Source of the DNA: Cannabis sativa
Lineage: Eukaryota; Streptophyta; Magnoliopsida; Rosales; Cannabaceae
Direction of reading: 5' to 3'
DNA length: 64,000 nucleotides
Assembly (NCBI RefSeq): GCF_029168945.1
Contig: NC_083609.1
Span: 24,859,501 to 24,923,500, forward strand
Below are positions 35,601 through 46,380 of this stretch, piece after piece. A model generated the notes under the pieces. The model saw only the letters and a program-made list of their open reading frames with translations, searched no databases and had not been told where the DNA came from. The position numbers and the translations under genes were made by a program. Positions within the stretch are counted from its first letter, which is position 1; each line of letters opens with the position of its first letter.

Positions 35601-36846
35601 TGATCTTTAGTCAGAGTAAGTAAATAGTTAAGTGTCAAAGGGTCTTTCTTAGAAAATGAATAATGGCCAATCAAGCACCTCTTCAACTGCAATTTCTAGA
35701 CAAATACATGTCCACCTTAAGACCATATCTTTTTCTGAATGTGCAATACAAGTAAAACTGTATGCTCTTTTTGTTTTTTTAAAAAGCTTTATTGCATTTC
35801 TCATGTAGGGAACATTATGAAAACCTGATTAAGCAGTGCCAAATGATGCATTCAAGCATTGGAACTGGTTCCCTTGCTTATGCTGTGGGATCTAAAGTTA
35901 TGGATATGAGGGCCCCATCAAAAGATGATGGAATAAGAGATTCAAATGTGGAAACAAGACAAGCTTCCATTGATAATGCTAACAAAGTAGAGGGTAACTG
36001 TTATAGGAATAATGATACTAAATTGTCTTCTTCATACCACAGTGAAACTTCTAGTGATTCAGGTGACCTTGTCAGTGTGAGGAGAAGCTCTGAAAATGCT
36101 GCAAATGACTCTTCTCTTTTCATGGCTACTTCTGGTTCCCAAAAGTACAATGTAGGGACTGAAGCAAATGGATCACCGCGTGTAAATGAAAATTGCTTTG
36201 ATTTTCCTCCTTTGCCTGTTACTGATTTGTTTGGCAAGAGTGACAAAGATAAGGAAGAAGTTGACATGCAAGACAACAAACTTTCTCAACAAAAATTGAG
36301 ATTGAAGGATAACAAAATGCACAGTTTCCAAATAAACAATAACATAGATTTAGTTATAGAGTCAAACACCCCATCATCTAACAATGTATCACATCCCATA
36401 AACGCTGAAATTGAAATGGCTCGTGCTGATGTCTGTGAACCAGAACCAGTACTGCAGTCCAATATTAGTGATAAGAAGAAAGACATAGTAAAGAGAATGA
36501 GGATATCAGATGTACCAGATACTGAATTTGTTGATGGAACTTTGCCTCAAGTAGAGGCTGTGAATAAAGATAGAGTATCTGAATGGCTTTGGACTCTTCA
36601 CCGCATAGGTAACTTTATTTCATTTTTTCGTTCCACTTTTTTCTTTCCTAATTTAAATGTGCTCTGGTGATAGCATTGTTGAAGTTATTCTTTAAGCTGA
36701 TAAATTAATTATGGTCTCAGTGGTTGATGTGGTGAGAACGGATAGTCATCTTGAATTCTACGAGAACACAAAAAATTTAGCTAGGATGTCAGATATTCTT
36801 GCTGTTTATGCTTGGGTTGATCCTGCAACTGGTTACTGTCAAGGTT

Positions 36847-36905
<59 letters not shown>

Positions 36906-39088
36906 GTAAATATTTATATATATAAATATTTGTATATATTTTATTTTTATTTATTTTATTAGTTAAGAAATACAGAAAAAAAGGAAATGTACAAAAATCA
37001 AGGTGCCTTTACATTGAATAACTTTACTATACTTCCTGCAATCATCTGCTGACCATTTGATTCAAAATGTTATTAGGTATGAGTGACTTGCTGTCTCCAT
37101 TCATTGTTCTCTTTGAAGATGACGCTGATGCATTTTGGTGCTTTGAAATGCTTTTAAGAAGAGTGGTATGTCAAACTTGATAAATATTTTCACTTTTAGT
37201 CCTTATAAGATTACAACTATATATTTTCTTAACGTAAAAATCTGCAGCGTGAAAATTTTCTAATGGAAGGACCAACTGGAGTGATGAAGCAGTTGGAATC
37301 ATTGTGGCATATCTTGGAATTAACTGACAGAGAAATCTTTGCACATCTGTCACATATAGGTGCTGAAAGCCTTCATTTTGCATTCCGAATGTTGCTGGTA
37401 CTCTTCAGGCGGGAGTTATCATTTAACGATGCTCTCTGTATGTGGGAGGTTTGTCTAATTTTCTTGTTTGGACTATAATAGAATGGAATGCTGGATTTCT
37501 TTTGCTTTTACTTTCTCGTGTGTTGAATGTTGGAATTTTGTTTTTATCCCCAAGCAGTGAATTAAAAGAAAGCACAGTTCTTGAACTTGGCTGTTAAAAT
37601 GAATTTGTATTGATGTTGAATAGTCTGATGGGTATCAAGAAAATGCAAATATGTGTTGAGTATAAGCATCTTGTCTTGCTGTTTTTACGTAAACGAATCT
37701 CAAAGTACAGAATTTCTTCCATTTGTTTTAATGTTGATGTTTAATAAAACATGCAGATGATGTGGGCAGCTGATTTTGATGAATCCATGGTCAATGATTT
37801 AGAGGAGAGTCGTCTAGAAGCATTGATGGTTCAGCTGCCAAGAGATTCTGAAGCAGAAATGAGGGATGAAACTGAAGAAAATGGTAGCGGTACTACAAAA
37901 GGATGCTTAGAGTTGAATCATGGAAATGTGAACTGTTCTTTGTCTGAAAATGAAATTAAGTCAGAAACAACTCATCACTTTTGTGGCTTGTCAAGAAATT
38001 TTTGGACAAGGAATGATTCAATGGAGATCTGCACTGCATTGTCATCAACTAAGAAAGGGGATGATGAGTTACCAGTATTTTGTGCGGCAGCAGTCCTTGT
38101 CATAAATCGTAATAAAATTATTCGAGAGACCCGTTCAATTGATGATATGATAAAGGTGGGTGAATGTACTGAGTTTTATATTGTTTATCATGTAGTAATT
38201 GACAATCTTTTCATTTCTTGAACCTCACATTGGTAATCTTACCTTAGTAATCAAAGAGTCTTGATTTATATGTTTAACGAGTTCTATAAATATATATACA
38301 AATTAGAAAATATTTAATTGAATTGCCCAATTTCCTTCTGAGTGATTTCTTTTTATTTTGTTTTGTTTAACCTTTATGAATATCCTTACAATATCTAGAT
38401 CTTCAAAGATGTTAATGGTTCCTATGTTGAAATTGTTGAAGTAATTTATATATTTACCCTATTTCAGATTTTTAATGACAATATACTGAAGATTAATGTA
38501 AAAAGATGTGTGCGCATGGCAATCAAGCTTCGGAAAAAGTATTTCTACAAGGTAGGCTTCTCTTTTTTGTACATTTTCTTTCCATCCAATTATTATCATA
38601 ATAAGGAAGTGTCTTTTGTATTTATGATCTTATTTTTTTCCCCATAATTTTAGCTCAGTAACTGTACATGATCATTTTTATAGTTTTAAATAATCGAATA
38701 GTGAAGAATACATGTAGATATACATGCCTATACTCAAATAGGAAAACATGCTTACCTAACCGATTGTATTTACTTATTTTAACTATGGCTGTTTTACATG
38801 GCCCAAGATGTTTTTGGTAGACACTTGCATGTCCAGATATGGGTTAATTTAAGCTTGTTGAAATAATGCAATAAATTATGGCATTCTCATTCGTTGTCTT
38901 ACTCATGTATAACTGCGATGAATCAGTGTCAACCAGGCCTGCTGACTAGGAAACATGACATTTAACATACTTTTTATGCAACATAGTATCGCCATATGCT
39001 GCCTTTGTTGAATCTTACTGTTATTATTTTTTTCTTTTTAAAGCAGCTTATCAAGAGAAAGAGCCCTGGAGAAAGGAATGGTGACTGA
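32620..39088 (+). CDS. TBC-domain Rab GTPase-activating protein (TBC1D15/17-like), 10 coding exons
   Basis: It accelerates GTP hydrolysis by Rab GTPases and so ends Rab signalling in membrane traffic. The Rab partner cannot be told from sequence. Exons: 32620-32799, 33811-33909, 34305-34408, 35809-36608, 36721-36843, 37077-37165, 37248-37448, 37757-38155, 38468-38551, 39047-39088. All junctions are GT-AG, phases agree throughout, and the product is 706 aa. The start MSCGG is chosen because plant homologues begin this way; an in-frame ATG at 32566 would add 18 residues. Order: poly-Gly tract, conserved N-terminus (SSIVRDIGEPC), RPEVW at residues 100-104 opening the TBC domain, a low-complexity insert of about 250 residues (exon 5), then the dual catalytic fingers IVVDVVR (Arg400) and YCQ (Gln435), and the TBC end with LRKKYFYK. 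Both catalytic residues are intact, so it is probably functional. Confidence 0.9.
32630..32672 (+). repeat. GGA/GGT microsatellite coding poly-Gly
   Basis: About 13 consecutive Gly codons, mostly GGA, follow MSC at the predicted N-terminus. A triplet repeat here keeps frame when it expands or contracts. Confidence 0.9.
35200..35572. mobile_element. Mutator-like MITE, copy 2, in a TBC gene intron
   Basis: It has the same GAGTAATTTG/CAAATTACTC ends and length as 24406-24777, here flanked by a perfect 10-bp duplication TTTTAGTTAA. It lies in the intron between coding exons 3 and 4, about 240 bp before the acceptor at 35808. It adds no splice site that the model needs. Confidence 0.85.
36848..36912 (+). 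repeat. (CT)n(TA)n microsatellite next to a splice donor
   Basis: About 20 CT units and then about 10 TA units start only a few bases after the donor of the intron at 36844. This should be length-variable between individuals. Confidence 0.9.
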
Positions 39089-39450
39089 GAAGTATAGTGG
39101 TCGTCCCAAATTTGAGAATGGCTGTGCAGTGCAATTGCATTAAGCTGAACTTCTGCCGCCATTGACGATTTGTTGCCTGCTTCCACTCCCACTTCATAAG
39201 ATATAATTCTTGTGCATTTCTCCCATTCGCCATATAACAAACAAAGTTTTGTAGTCCAAGGGAGAAGTGTAAGGCATACATGAATTTGTACCAGTTTTGA
39301 GACAACACAAAGGCCCTCCTACTGAGGGCCTCACCCTTTCTTTATTTTATTTTTGTTGTATAGGATGGTCTAAGTTAAATGAAAAACATTTATTTTTATT
39401 TATAAATTTTTACGAAATCTTGTAATTTTACCATAGTTAGTGAATAAAAT
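39089..39450 (+). terminator. 3'UTR and probable poly(A) region of the TBC gene
   Basis: After the stop at 39086-39088 there is a non-coding tail with a GAGGGCC palindrome (near 39310-39330) and AT-rich sequence including GAATAAAATC near 39440, a plausible polyadenylation signal. The exact end is unknown. Confidence 0.45.
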
Positions 39451-41233
39451 CATTAAAAGATTTGTTGGTATCACACTACTTAATTTATGGACTAAAAGAG
39501 ATTAAATCCGACGAGTGTGTGTTAAACAAAATATTTGCTATTTTATCTTCATTACTTGGGTTTGACACAATATTAGAGCTGTCATTTGCTAATTCTTTAC
39601 TTTAAGCAGTGAAGAGATTGGCTTATGGTCTTATGGAATCTTGTTTTGTAATGTTATCTTTGATACCACATGCTTTACTATCAACTAAGGCATATTAAGA
39701 AGTGTATTTAACTTCATTTAATGAGGCTTCACTGTGACTTTGAGTTTAAGAAATACTTTGTACAAGTTAGTATCAATAATACAAAGCTTTTTAACAAAGT
39801 TTTCCTTGGGTATCTGTTCTTAAATAGATAACACCTAATTTTTTTTTGTTTTTCTTAGCCTACTTTGTCTACCTTCTTTATGCTTTATTAATTAGAAAAT
39901 AAGTATTTGGGTGGGATCATGAAACAAATATTAATGAATGCAACTTTCCTTACTGCTAGTATTTCAATTTATTGAGAAAATGGCTTCATTAAAACTTCTT
40001 TTAAGTAAACCTAATAAGAAAAATATCAAGAAAGAAAAAAAAGAGTATTAGGAAATATCATTAAACAATAAATTTGCGTGTAAAGAGGTACTAATATAAT
40101 TAGATTTGCAGCAAACACGTTTAATAAGATTATTATCGTACCACACTTTATGATCATCCACATGCATATATATTAAATAATAAAACGAAAAGATGAACGA
40201 AAAAAATGACCTCTTGAAAAACTATCAAGTGTTCTCAAGTCTTTTAGTAAGTTGTATTCACAGAACAGTAATATCTCACACCATGATATTTATGATTAAC
40301 CACAACACACTAGTATCATTATGGGCTGATAGATCATATAGACAATATTATTCTTGGGTTTAATCTTGTATTTCTTAACCTTTTTTAGGTTTCCTAAATA
40401 TATTATATAAATATATACATTTAGATTTATACCAATATATTAATTATAAACAATAAAATAATATGAAAGATTTAATTAAATAAAATATTTATTTGTTTAT
40501 TTATTTAAAATAATAAATAATATGTAAATAAATAGTTGTAATTGATTCTGCTATAGATATTAATTCTAAATTCAAATATTTAGTTTACACTAAATATCTA
40601 ATAATCAATCGAAAGAATATCTCAACCACCCAGAGAGAATCTCTCAACCACTTTAAGAAAATATGTCAACCATAAATAAATATCTATAACCAACTTTTAA
40701 ATTCAAATTTAAATAAATATTTATATTTTTGAATTATTAATTCAAAAACAAGCATAGTGGGCCTATCATTTGTAATAGGGGCCTATCAATATTCTTACAT
40801 AGTGATTGGCGCCATCTTATAATAATATTATGTTTACCCAAAAAGTTGGCTTGATGATGTGGACACTATTTTGAACACGTGGCACAAAGGAAACAACACT
40901 GGGGACCCCACATCCCGGGATAGAGCAGTGTCACCTACACACTAGGGGCACCCAGGTAAGCATCGAGATCCAGTGAAGTTGTTTCTGAGTGTTATCCTTC
41001 AACAAAAGGTCGCCATGATTTTAAAATGAAGAACGATAAAGCTGATGATGTCACGTGGACATCCCAGGGCTCAACCTGGGTTCAGTATCAATGTTGGGCG
41101 CCTAGGTTGACATTCTCTGTGTCGTCTCGCATCAGTTTTGGTTCCTATAAACTTCTTATGGGCAATCTGCTTAGCAATTTTCTTAAGATACAAGAGAGAC
41201 ATGCCCCATCCAAGTTTCAGACTTCAAAAATAA
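39451..41233. other. Intergenic stretch between the TBC gene and transposon block
   Basis: AT-rich to about 40800. From 40850 to 41230 it is less AT-rich, with CACGTGG, CCCGGG and a short open frame (41026-41283) without recognisable domains. The second part may be an old retrotransposon remnant, but I cannot name it. Confidence 0.4.
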
Positions 41234-42689
41234 TGTTGGAGGTTATGCTACAAGGATCTAGATTTACTAACATGTATGTTTGATTATAAATCTATAATCT
41301 AACATCCTAAATATGAATTCCCTAAAACAATAAAATAAACATATAAAAGTCGTAGAAAGCTTTACATTGATGGCAGCGAAATAATATGACTCATTTCGTT
41401 CAAATCTCTAACCCTTGATCCTTTCTGTTGTAGAGTATAATCAAGATTTGAACCTGGATTCTCCTTCAGTTGATAGTATCTACATAATCTTCTACACTAT
41501 GCTGAGTATTGCTTTGACATGTGTGGGCATATTCTCAAACCAAGGACCACGAATTTAAATGAAGAAAATCTAAGAGAATTTTAAAATTAATGACAGAAAA
41601 TAATAGGTTTTCCTTTTGATTCAATTTGTCAGACAAGAGAAAGTCTTAGGTCATCATCTGAATAAAAAACCTTTATGTTCTATTTATAGGGATTCATTAG
41701 GTTTAGGGTTAAAGCTAAATGGGATGAGATGAAAGATCAAATGGCTTAAAACAAACCAATCATGGCCGAAGTCCTATAAAGCCCATGAGTTAATTTTTTA
41801 CCATTATTTTTCTTCCTTAATGAAGCAAACATTTTTTCTTCAGTATTGTCATTTTTTTTTGCTTTAGTTATTTAAATACTAATTCTATTTATTTAATAAT
41901 TATAACTAATTATCAAATAAAATTACTATTTAAATATATTTATTAATTAGACCTTCTAAGGTCTTTTAATTAATACATAAACCTTAAATTCTCTTTTATT
42001 CTTAATTGTGCCATTCATTGGTAAAATTCACAAATAAGACATAGTTTTTATTTAGAATCCTAATTGATTAAATAAATCAATTGATTGAGACTACAAAACA
42101 ATATTATCGCAATTAGTACGGGGATCATGAGCCTATGTATCCAAGCTCCCAATAAGTAGTTTTAGAATTTATTAAGTAAATTATCTATCTTATTAATTCT
42201 CCTGACTCTACTATAGATTTGGAATTATACTCCTGATTACATAGAATGCTCTATTCACCAAGAATAGATACGCTATGAATTATTTGTTATTTCAATCCAA
42301 ATAATCAAAGATCCTCTATAGATGATTTACATCGAGTAAGAATAAATTTACCGTTTTACCTCTCAATGTATTTTATCCTTAAAACACTTAACTTCTTATA
42401 AATGATATTTTAATAAATTAATATAATTACTAAAACAAGAGCTCTTCCATTTATTTCTGTTAAGCCAAGCTCTAAGAAAATTATCGTTTCACTTCTAAAT
42501 AGTTATAGAAGCTATAGATTCTATATCTATGATTAGCGCTCCCACAAAATTACACCACCATGTTCCCAAGATGTAAGTATTGGGTCAATCCATTTGGTTA
42601 GCTTTAACGAACAAGTCAAAGAGTATATGTAATACATTTAAGCAAGAACCTAGTCATCTCAAGATTAAGATATTTTGATCTAAGATCAA
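41234..42689 (-). repeat. Truncated LTR of the GAG-only Copia family
   Basis: It starts TGTTGGAGGTTATGC and aligns with the solo LTRs for about 1,450 bp, more divergent than the others, then stops near ATCTAAGATCAACT. The last 400 bp or so are missing, so no target duplication can be tested. Confidence 0.8.
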
Positions 42690-43189
42690 CTAAACATTAC
42701 CTACTTCTCACCACGTTTTCCACGTGCCCACCTACTTCTTTTCTATTTCCCACATGCCCACATATTTTTTCTCCATTTCCCACACCCTAAAACGAAAAAT
42801 CTTAACTCTCCGAAACCCCACTCACGCCTCTGCACCATCGTCCTCATCTCTCGCCATCTTCCTCCCTCTCTCGATCTCCCTTTCTTCTTGTCTCTCTCGT
42901 CCATCGATCTCCACCCACCCCTCCTCTCCGTCACATACGTCAGACCACCACCATATCCCGTTGGTGTCCCTCTCATCTTTGTCTCATACGTTAGACGACC
43001 ACCATATCTCGTTCGTCTCCCTCTCTCTCTTCGAGCTCAGTATAAATACATTTATTTATTTATTATATATATTTATTTTGTTATTGTATAAATTTAATGT
43101 GTTTTAAAGTTAGTTGTTATTGTAATAAAATTAATTATTTGTTTTATTTTAATTTAGATAAAATTATAAAACTAATGCAAGAAAAAATG
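42690..43189. other. Pyrimidine-rich unassigned segment
   Basis: CT-rich sequence resembling a plant 5'UTR, with two imperfect 50-bp tandem units (about 42928-43030) sharing CATACGT, AGAC and CACCATATC. The short reading frames look like chance products of CT richness. It could be the left part of the CACTA element that follows. Confidence 0.35.
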
Positions 43190-43407
43190 GGGGAAAATAC
43201 GGATTGGCAGAAAAATTTGTATTTTTTCTCTTTTCTTTGACATTCCAGACGGTTTAAAACCGTCGCCTATAACAGGGTATAGGCGACAGTTTAAAATCAT
43301 CGCCTATAGTATAGGGCACGGCTTAAAACTGTTGCCTATACCCTGTTATAGGCGAGAATTTTAAACTGTTGGGAAGTTCACCTATTTTACTCATTTAGCG
43401 ACAATTG

Positions 43408-45279
43408 TGTAATACCCTAAGTTAAGAAATGGATTGGCAAAACCCTAATTAGATAGTTATGAATAATTAAGGAATTATATTATTATATAGTTCATTATAG
43501 AATTTATTTGATTAATATATGTTAAGACCCCGTTGGTGAGTCATGGGCATTTTAGTAATTATGACCAGAGAAGGGTAAAATGATGAAATTAATTTAATTA
43601 CGTGCTTATGGGACTATATTATTATATAGTATGCCTGTGTTGTCTTTTTCAGGTGTGTTCTGATAGGTTGTCGCGGTATAGTCACAACCGGGTATTTCGG
43701 GCTGAACAAAGATCGGGCCCGAAATGCAATTTGAATTAAAATAATTGGTATTTTTGTTTAATGGTGATAATCTGAAATTTAATTGTGATAAAAATGACAT
43801 GTTTGCCCTTGAATTGTATTTATGATATGTTATGGCCTAGGAGGCATTATGGTCATTTTGCCTATTTGATATATTCACAACAAAAGGGATTTTTAGCATT
43901 ATTGAATTTCATTTTCTGCTTTGTTTCAAGCCCTAGCCTCACCCTCACCCTCTCCAATTCTCATCTCACCAATTGCATAAATTATTCATGTTTACTTTGG
44001 ATCAAGCTAGGAACTTTGGTGAGTTTGGTGCTTGGTTTTGGGTAAAGCTTGAAGATTACCGGCACTTGGTCAGGAGCACCTAGGGATTTGGAATCTCCAT
44101 ATTTGCGGGACATCAGGTAAGACAGTAGTATGCACGTAGAGTTAAGCGCAGTGGCGCTCATATTGAATATTGTGATTGTGATCAATTAAGAACCAGGATT
44201 AGGGTTATTACCCTAAAATGAGCAGTTGCTTGGTCTAGGGTTATTACCCTAGTAGTTAAAAGATGTTGAATGTTATACCATAATAAATATGTTGGAATAA
44301 AAAATTATGCGTCTAAGGCATGATTAAGCTAGACTCGGTAAACTAGTACCTTGAATTAATTTTAATGAGGCCTAGGATTATTACCCTAGAATATTATAAA
44401 AGTAAGGAAGCAATAATGTATGGTAATGTTGTTATTTAAATAAAGGCATAAGTTAGAGTTATTACCCTCAATAAATGTGATTTGGGGCATACTGTAATAT
44501 ATTGTAGGAATGAGTATTTAGTATGCAAGTTAGGGTTATTATCCTAAGATTCTATATGCTTTGATATCTATTGAATGCATAAATATATGTCAAGAGCTAT
44601 GTGCATAAGACATAACTTGGTTCGACCTAGTATATTACTACGATAAACTAAGGAAAGAACGTAATGTATGGATTACGTAAATATATATGAATAGGGTTAT
44701 GCAAGCAAGGCATAACCAGGTTAGATTCGGTAATTATAATCGAGATAAACCTTACTAAGGCCCTATTGTAAATAGACGTGTGAACGTAACACGTAGGTCT
44801 ATGCCATATAGACATATATAGACGTGTGAGAGCAACACGTAGGTCTACGCCACATACACATATATAGGCGTGTTAGCATAACACGCAGGTCTATAGCAAA
44901 TAGACAAATAGTGCGGTGGCACCATTAATTATGTGATAAATATATATATTAAGATTAAGGGTTATGCGTTTAAGGCATAACCAGGTTGGACTCGGTAACC
45001 AAAACCGAGATGAACTATTCTAAGGCCTTATCGTATTTAGACGTGTGAGAGAAACACGTAGGTCTACGCCACGTAGACATAAATAGACGTGTGAGAGTAA
45101 CACGTAGGTCTACACCACGTAGACATAAATGTGAGCGCAACATGCTGGTCTGTGTCATACAGACAGATTTGAATGGCATTATTGTTTGTATTATATGATG
45201 AGCATATTATTGATATGTTTTATACTGTCTTGCTGGGCTTGGCTCATGGGTACTGTACTGTGCAGGAAAGGGTAAGACT
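43408..45279 (+). repeat. Left LTR of chromovirus 2, 3' part deleted
   Basis: It starts TGTAATACCC and follows the right LTR closely until GGGTAAGACT near 45279, where integrase coding sequence begins. About 345 bp present in the right LTR are missing. Confidence 0.85.
44765..45170 (+). repeat. Repeat arrays of a 45-60 bp unit in chromovirus 2 left LTR
   Basis: Five to six imperfect units of TAGACGTGTGAG, then AACACGTAGGTCTA and CCACATAGACATA occur in two clusters, separated by a segment repeating GGTTATGCG...GGCATAACCAGGTT. The same arrays occur in the right LTR. Confidence 0.8.
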
Positions 45280-46345
45280 AAAGTGGAAATGGGAAGATAT
45301 TGCTATGAACTTCGTGGTAGGTTTGCCTAGAACCACGAGACAGTTTGACTCTGTGTGGGTCATAGTGGACAGGTTTATAAAGTCAGCGCACTTCCTACCT
45401 GTTTGGACGAATTTCTCCATTGACCAGTATGCTGAGTTATATGTCAGAGAAATTGTTCGTCTTCATGGTGTCACAAAGTCCATTATTTTGGATAGAGATT
45501 CGAAGTTTACATTGAGATTCTGGGAGAGTCTACATCGAGCTATGGGTACTCAGTTAAAGTTTAGCACAACATTTCATCCTCAGACGGATGGGCAATCCAA
45601 AAGAACTATTCAGATTCTAGAAGACATGCTACAGGCATGTGTGCTTGACTTTGAAGGATCATGGGTAAAGTACCTTCCCCTGATTGAGTTCTCTTTTAAC
45701 AACAACTATCAGGCAACAATCGGGATGGCCCCTTATGAGCTTTTATATGGAAGAAAATGCTGATCACCTATTCATTGGGATGAAGTGGGTGAAAGAAAGT
45801 TCTTGGGTCCCGAGGCTATTCAGAGAACAAGTGAGCCAGTTGACAAGATTAGAGCGTGAATGCTCGCGGCTCAGAGTAGACAGAAGAGTTCTGCTGATCC
45901 AAAGCGTCAAGATATAGATTTCCAGGTCGGGGACATGATATTTCTCTGAATATCACCGATGAAAGGCATTAAACGCTTTGGTAAGAAAGGAAAGCTTAGC
46001 CCGAGGCTCATTGGACCTTTTGAAATCCTTGAGAGGATAGGGCAAGTGGCGTACAGATTAGCTATGCCCCCAGCGCTGACAACTGTACATGGTGTGTTTC
46101 ATGTTTCAATGCTTCGGAAGTATATCTCAGACTCGTCCCACATTCTGAGTTATAAAGCATATGAACTTCAGCCAGACTTGTCATATGAGGAACAACCGGT
46201 GCAGATACTTGATAGAAGAGAAAAAGTCTTGAGAAGCAAGACAGTTGCACTGGTGAAAGTATTGTGCAGAAACAGTAAAGTGGAAGAGGCAACCTGGGAA
46301 CTAGAGATGGATATGCAACAAAAATATCCGGAGTTGTTCAGGTAA
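45280..46345 (+). pseudogene. pol: Integrase core and chromodomain of chromovirus 2
   Basis: The open frame starts inside the LTR and runs into WKWEDIAMNFVVGLPRTTR, then the first catalytic Asp block (VIVDRF), the second (LDRDSKF) and the third, which reads DGQSKRTIQ with Lys where the catalytic Glu should be. It stops at YGRKC (45763); frameshifted continuation gives MKGIKRFGKKGKLSPR and a chromodomain ending ATWELEMD (stop after 46345). The integrase would have inserted the element DNA, but loss of the Glu, a stop, frameshifts and the missing N-terminus make it inactive. Confidence 0.85.
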
Positions 46346-46363
46346 ATTTCGGGACAAAATTTC

Positions 46364-46380
46364 TATAAGGAGGGGGTAAT
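46364..46380 (+). other. Polypurine tract of chromovirus 2
   Basis: ATAAGGAGGGGGTAAT lies directly before the right LTR. Confidence 0.75.

Noticed and set aside
35792..36670. 292-codon frame as a separate gene
   Set aside because: It is exon 4 of the TBC coding sequence plus flanking intron; phases and splice sites connect it to both neighbours.
41026..41283. 85-codon frame before the truncated LTR
   Set aside because: No recognisable domain, and its end runs into the LTR sequence.
42724..43107. 127-codon Ser/Pro-rich frame
   Set aside because: Explained by a CT-rich repeat; several frames are open at once and a tandem duplication lies inside.
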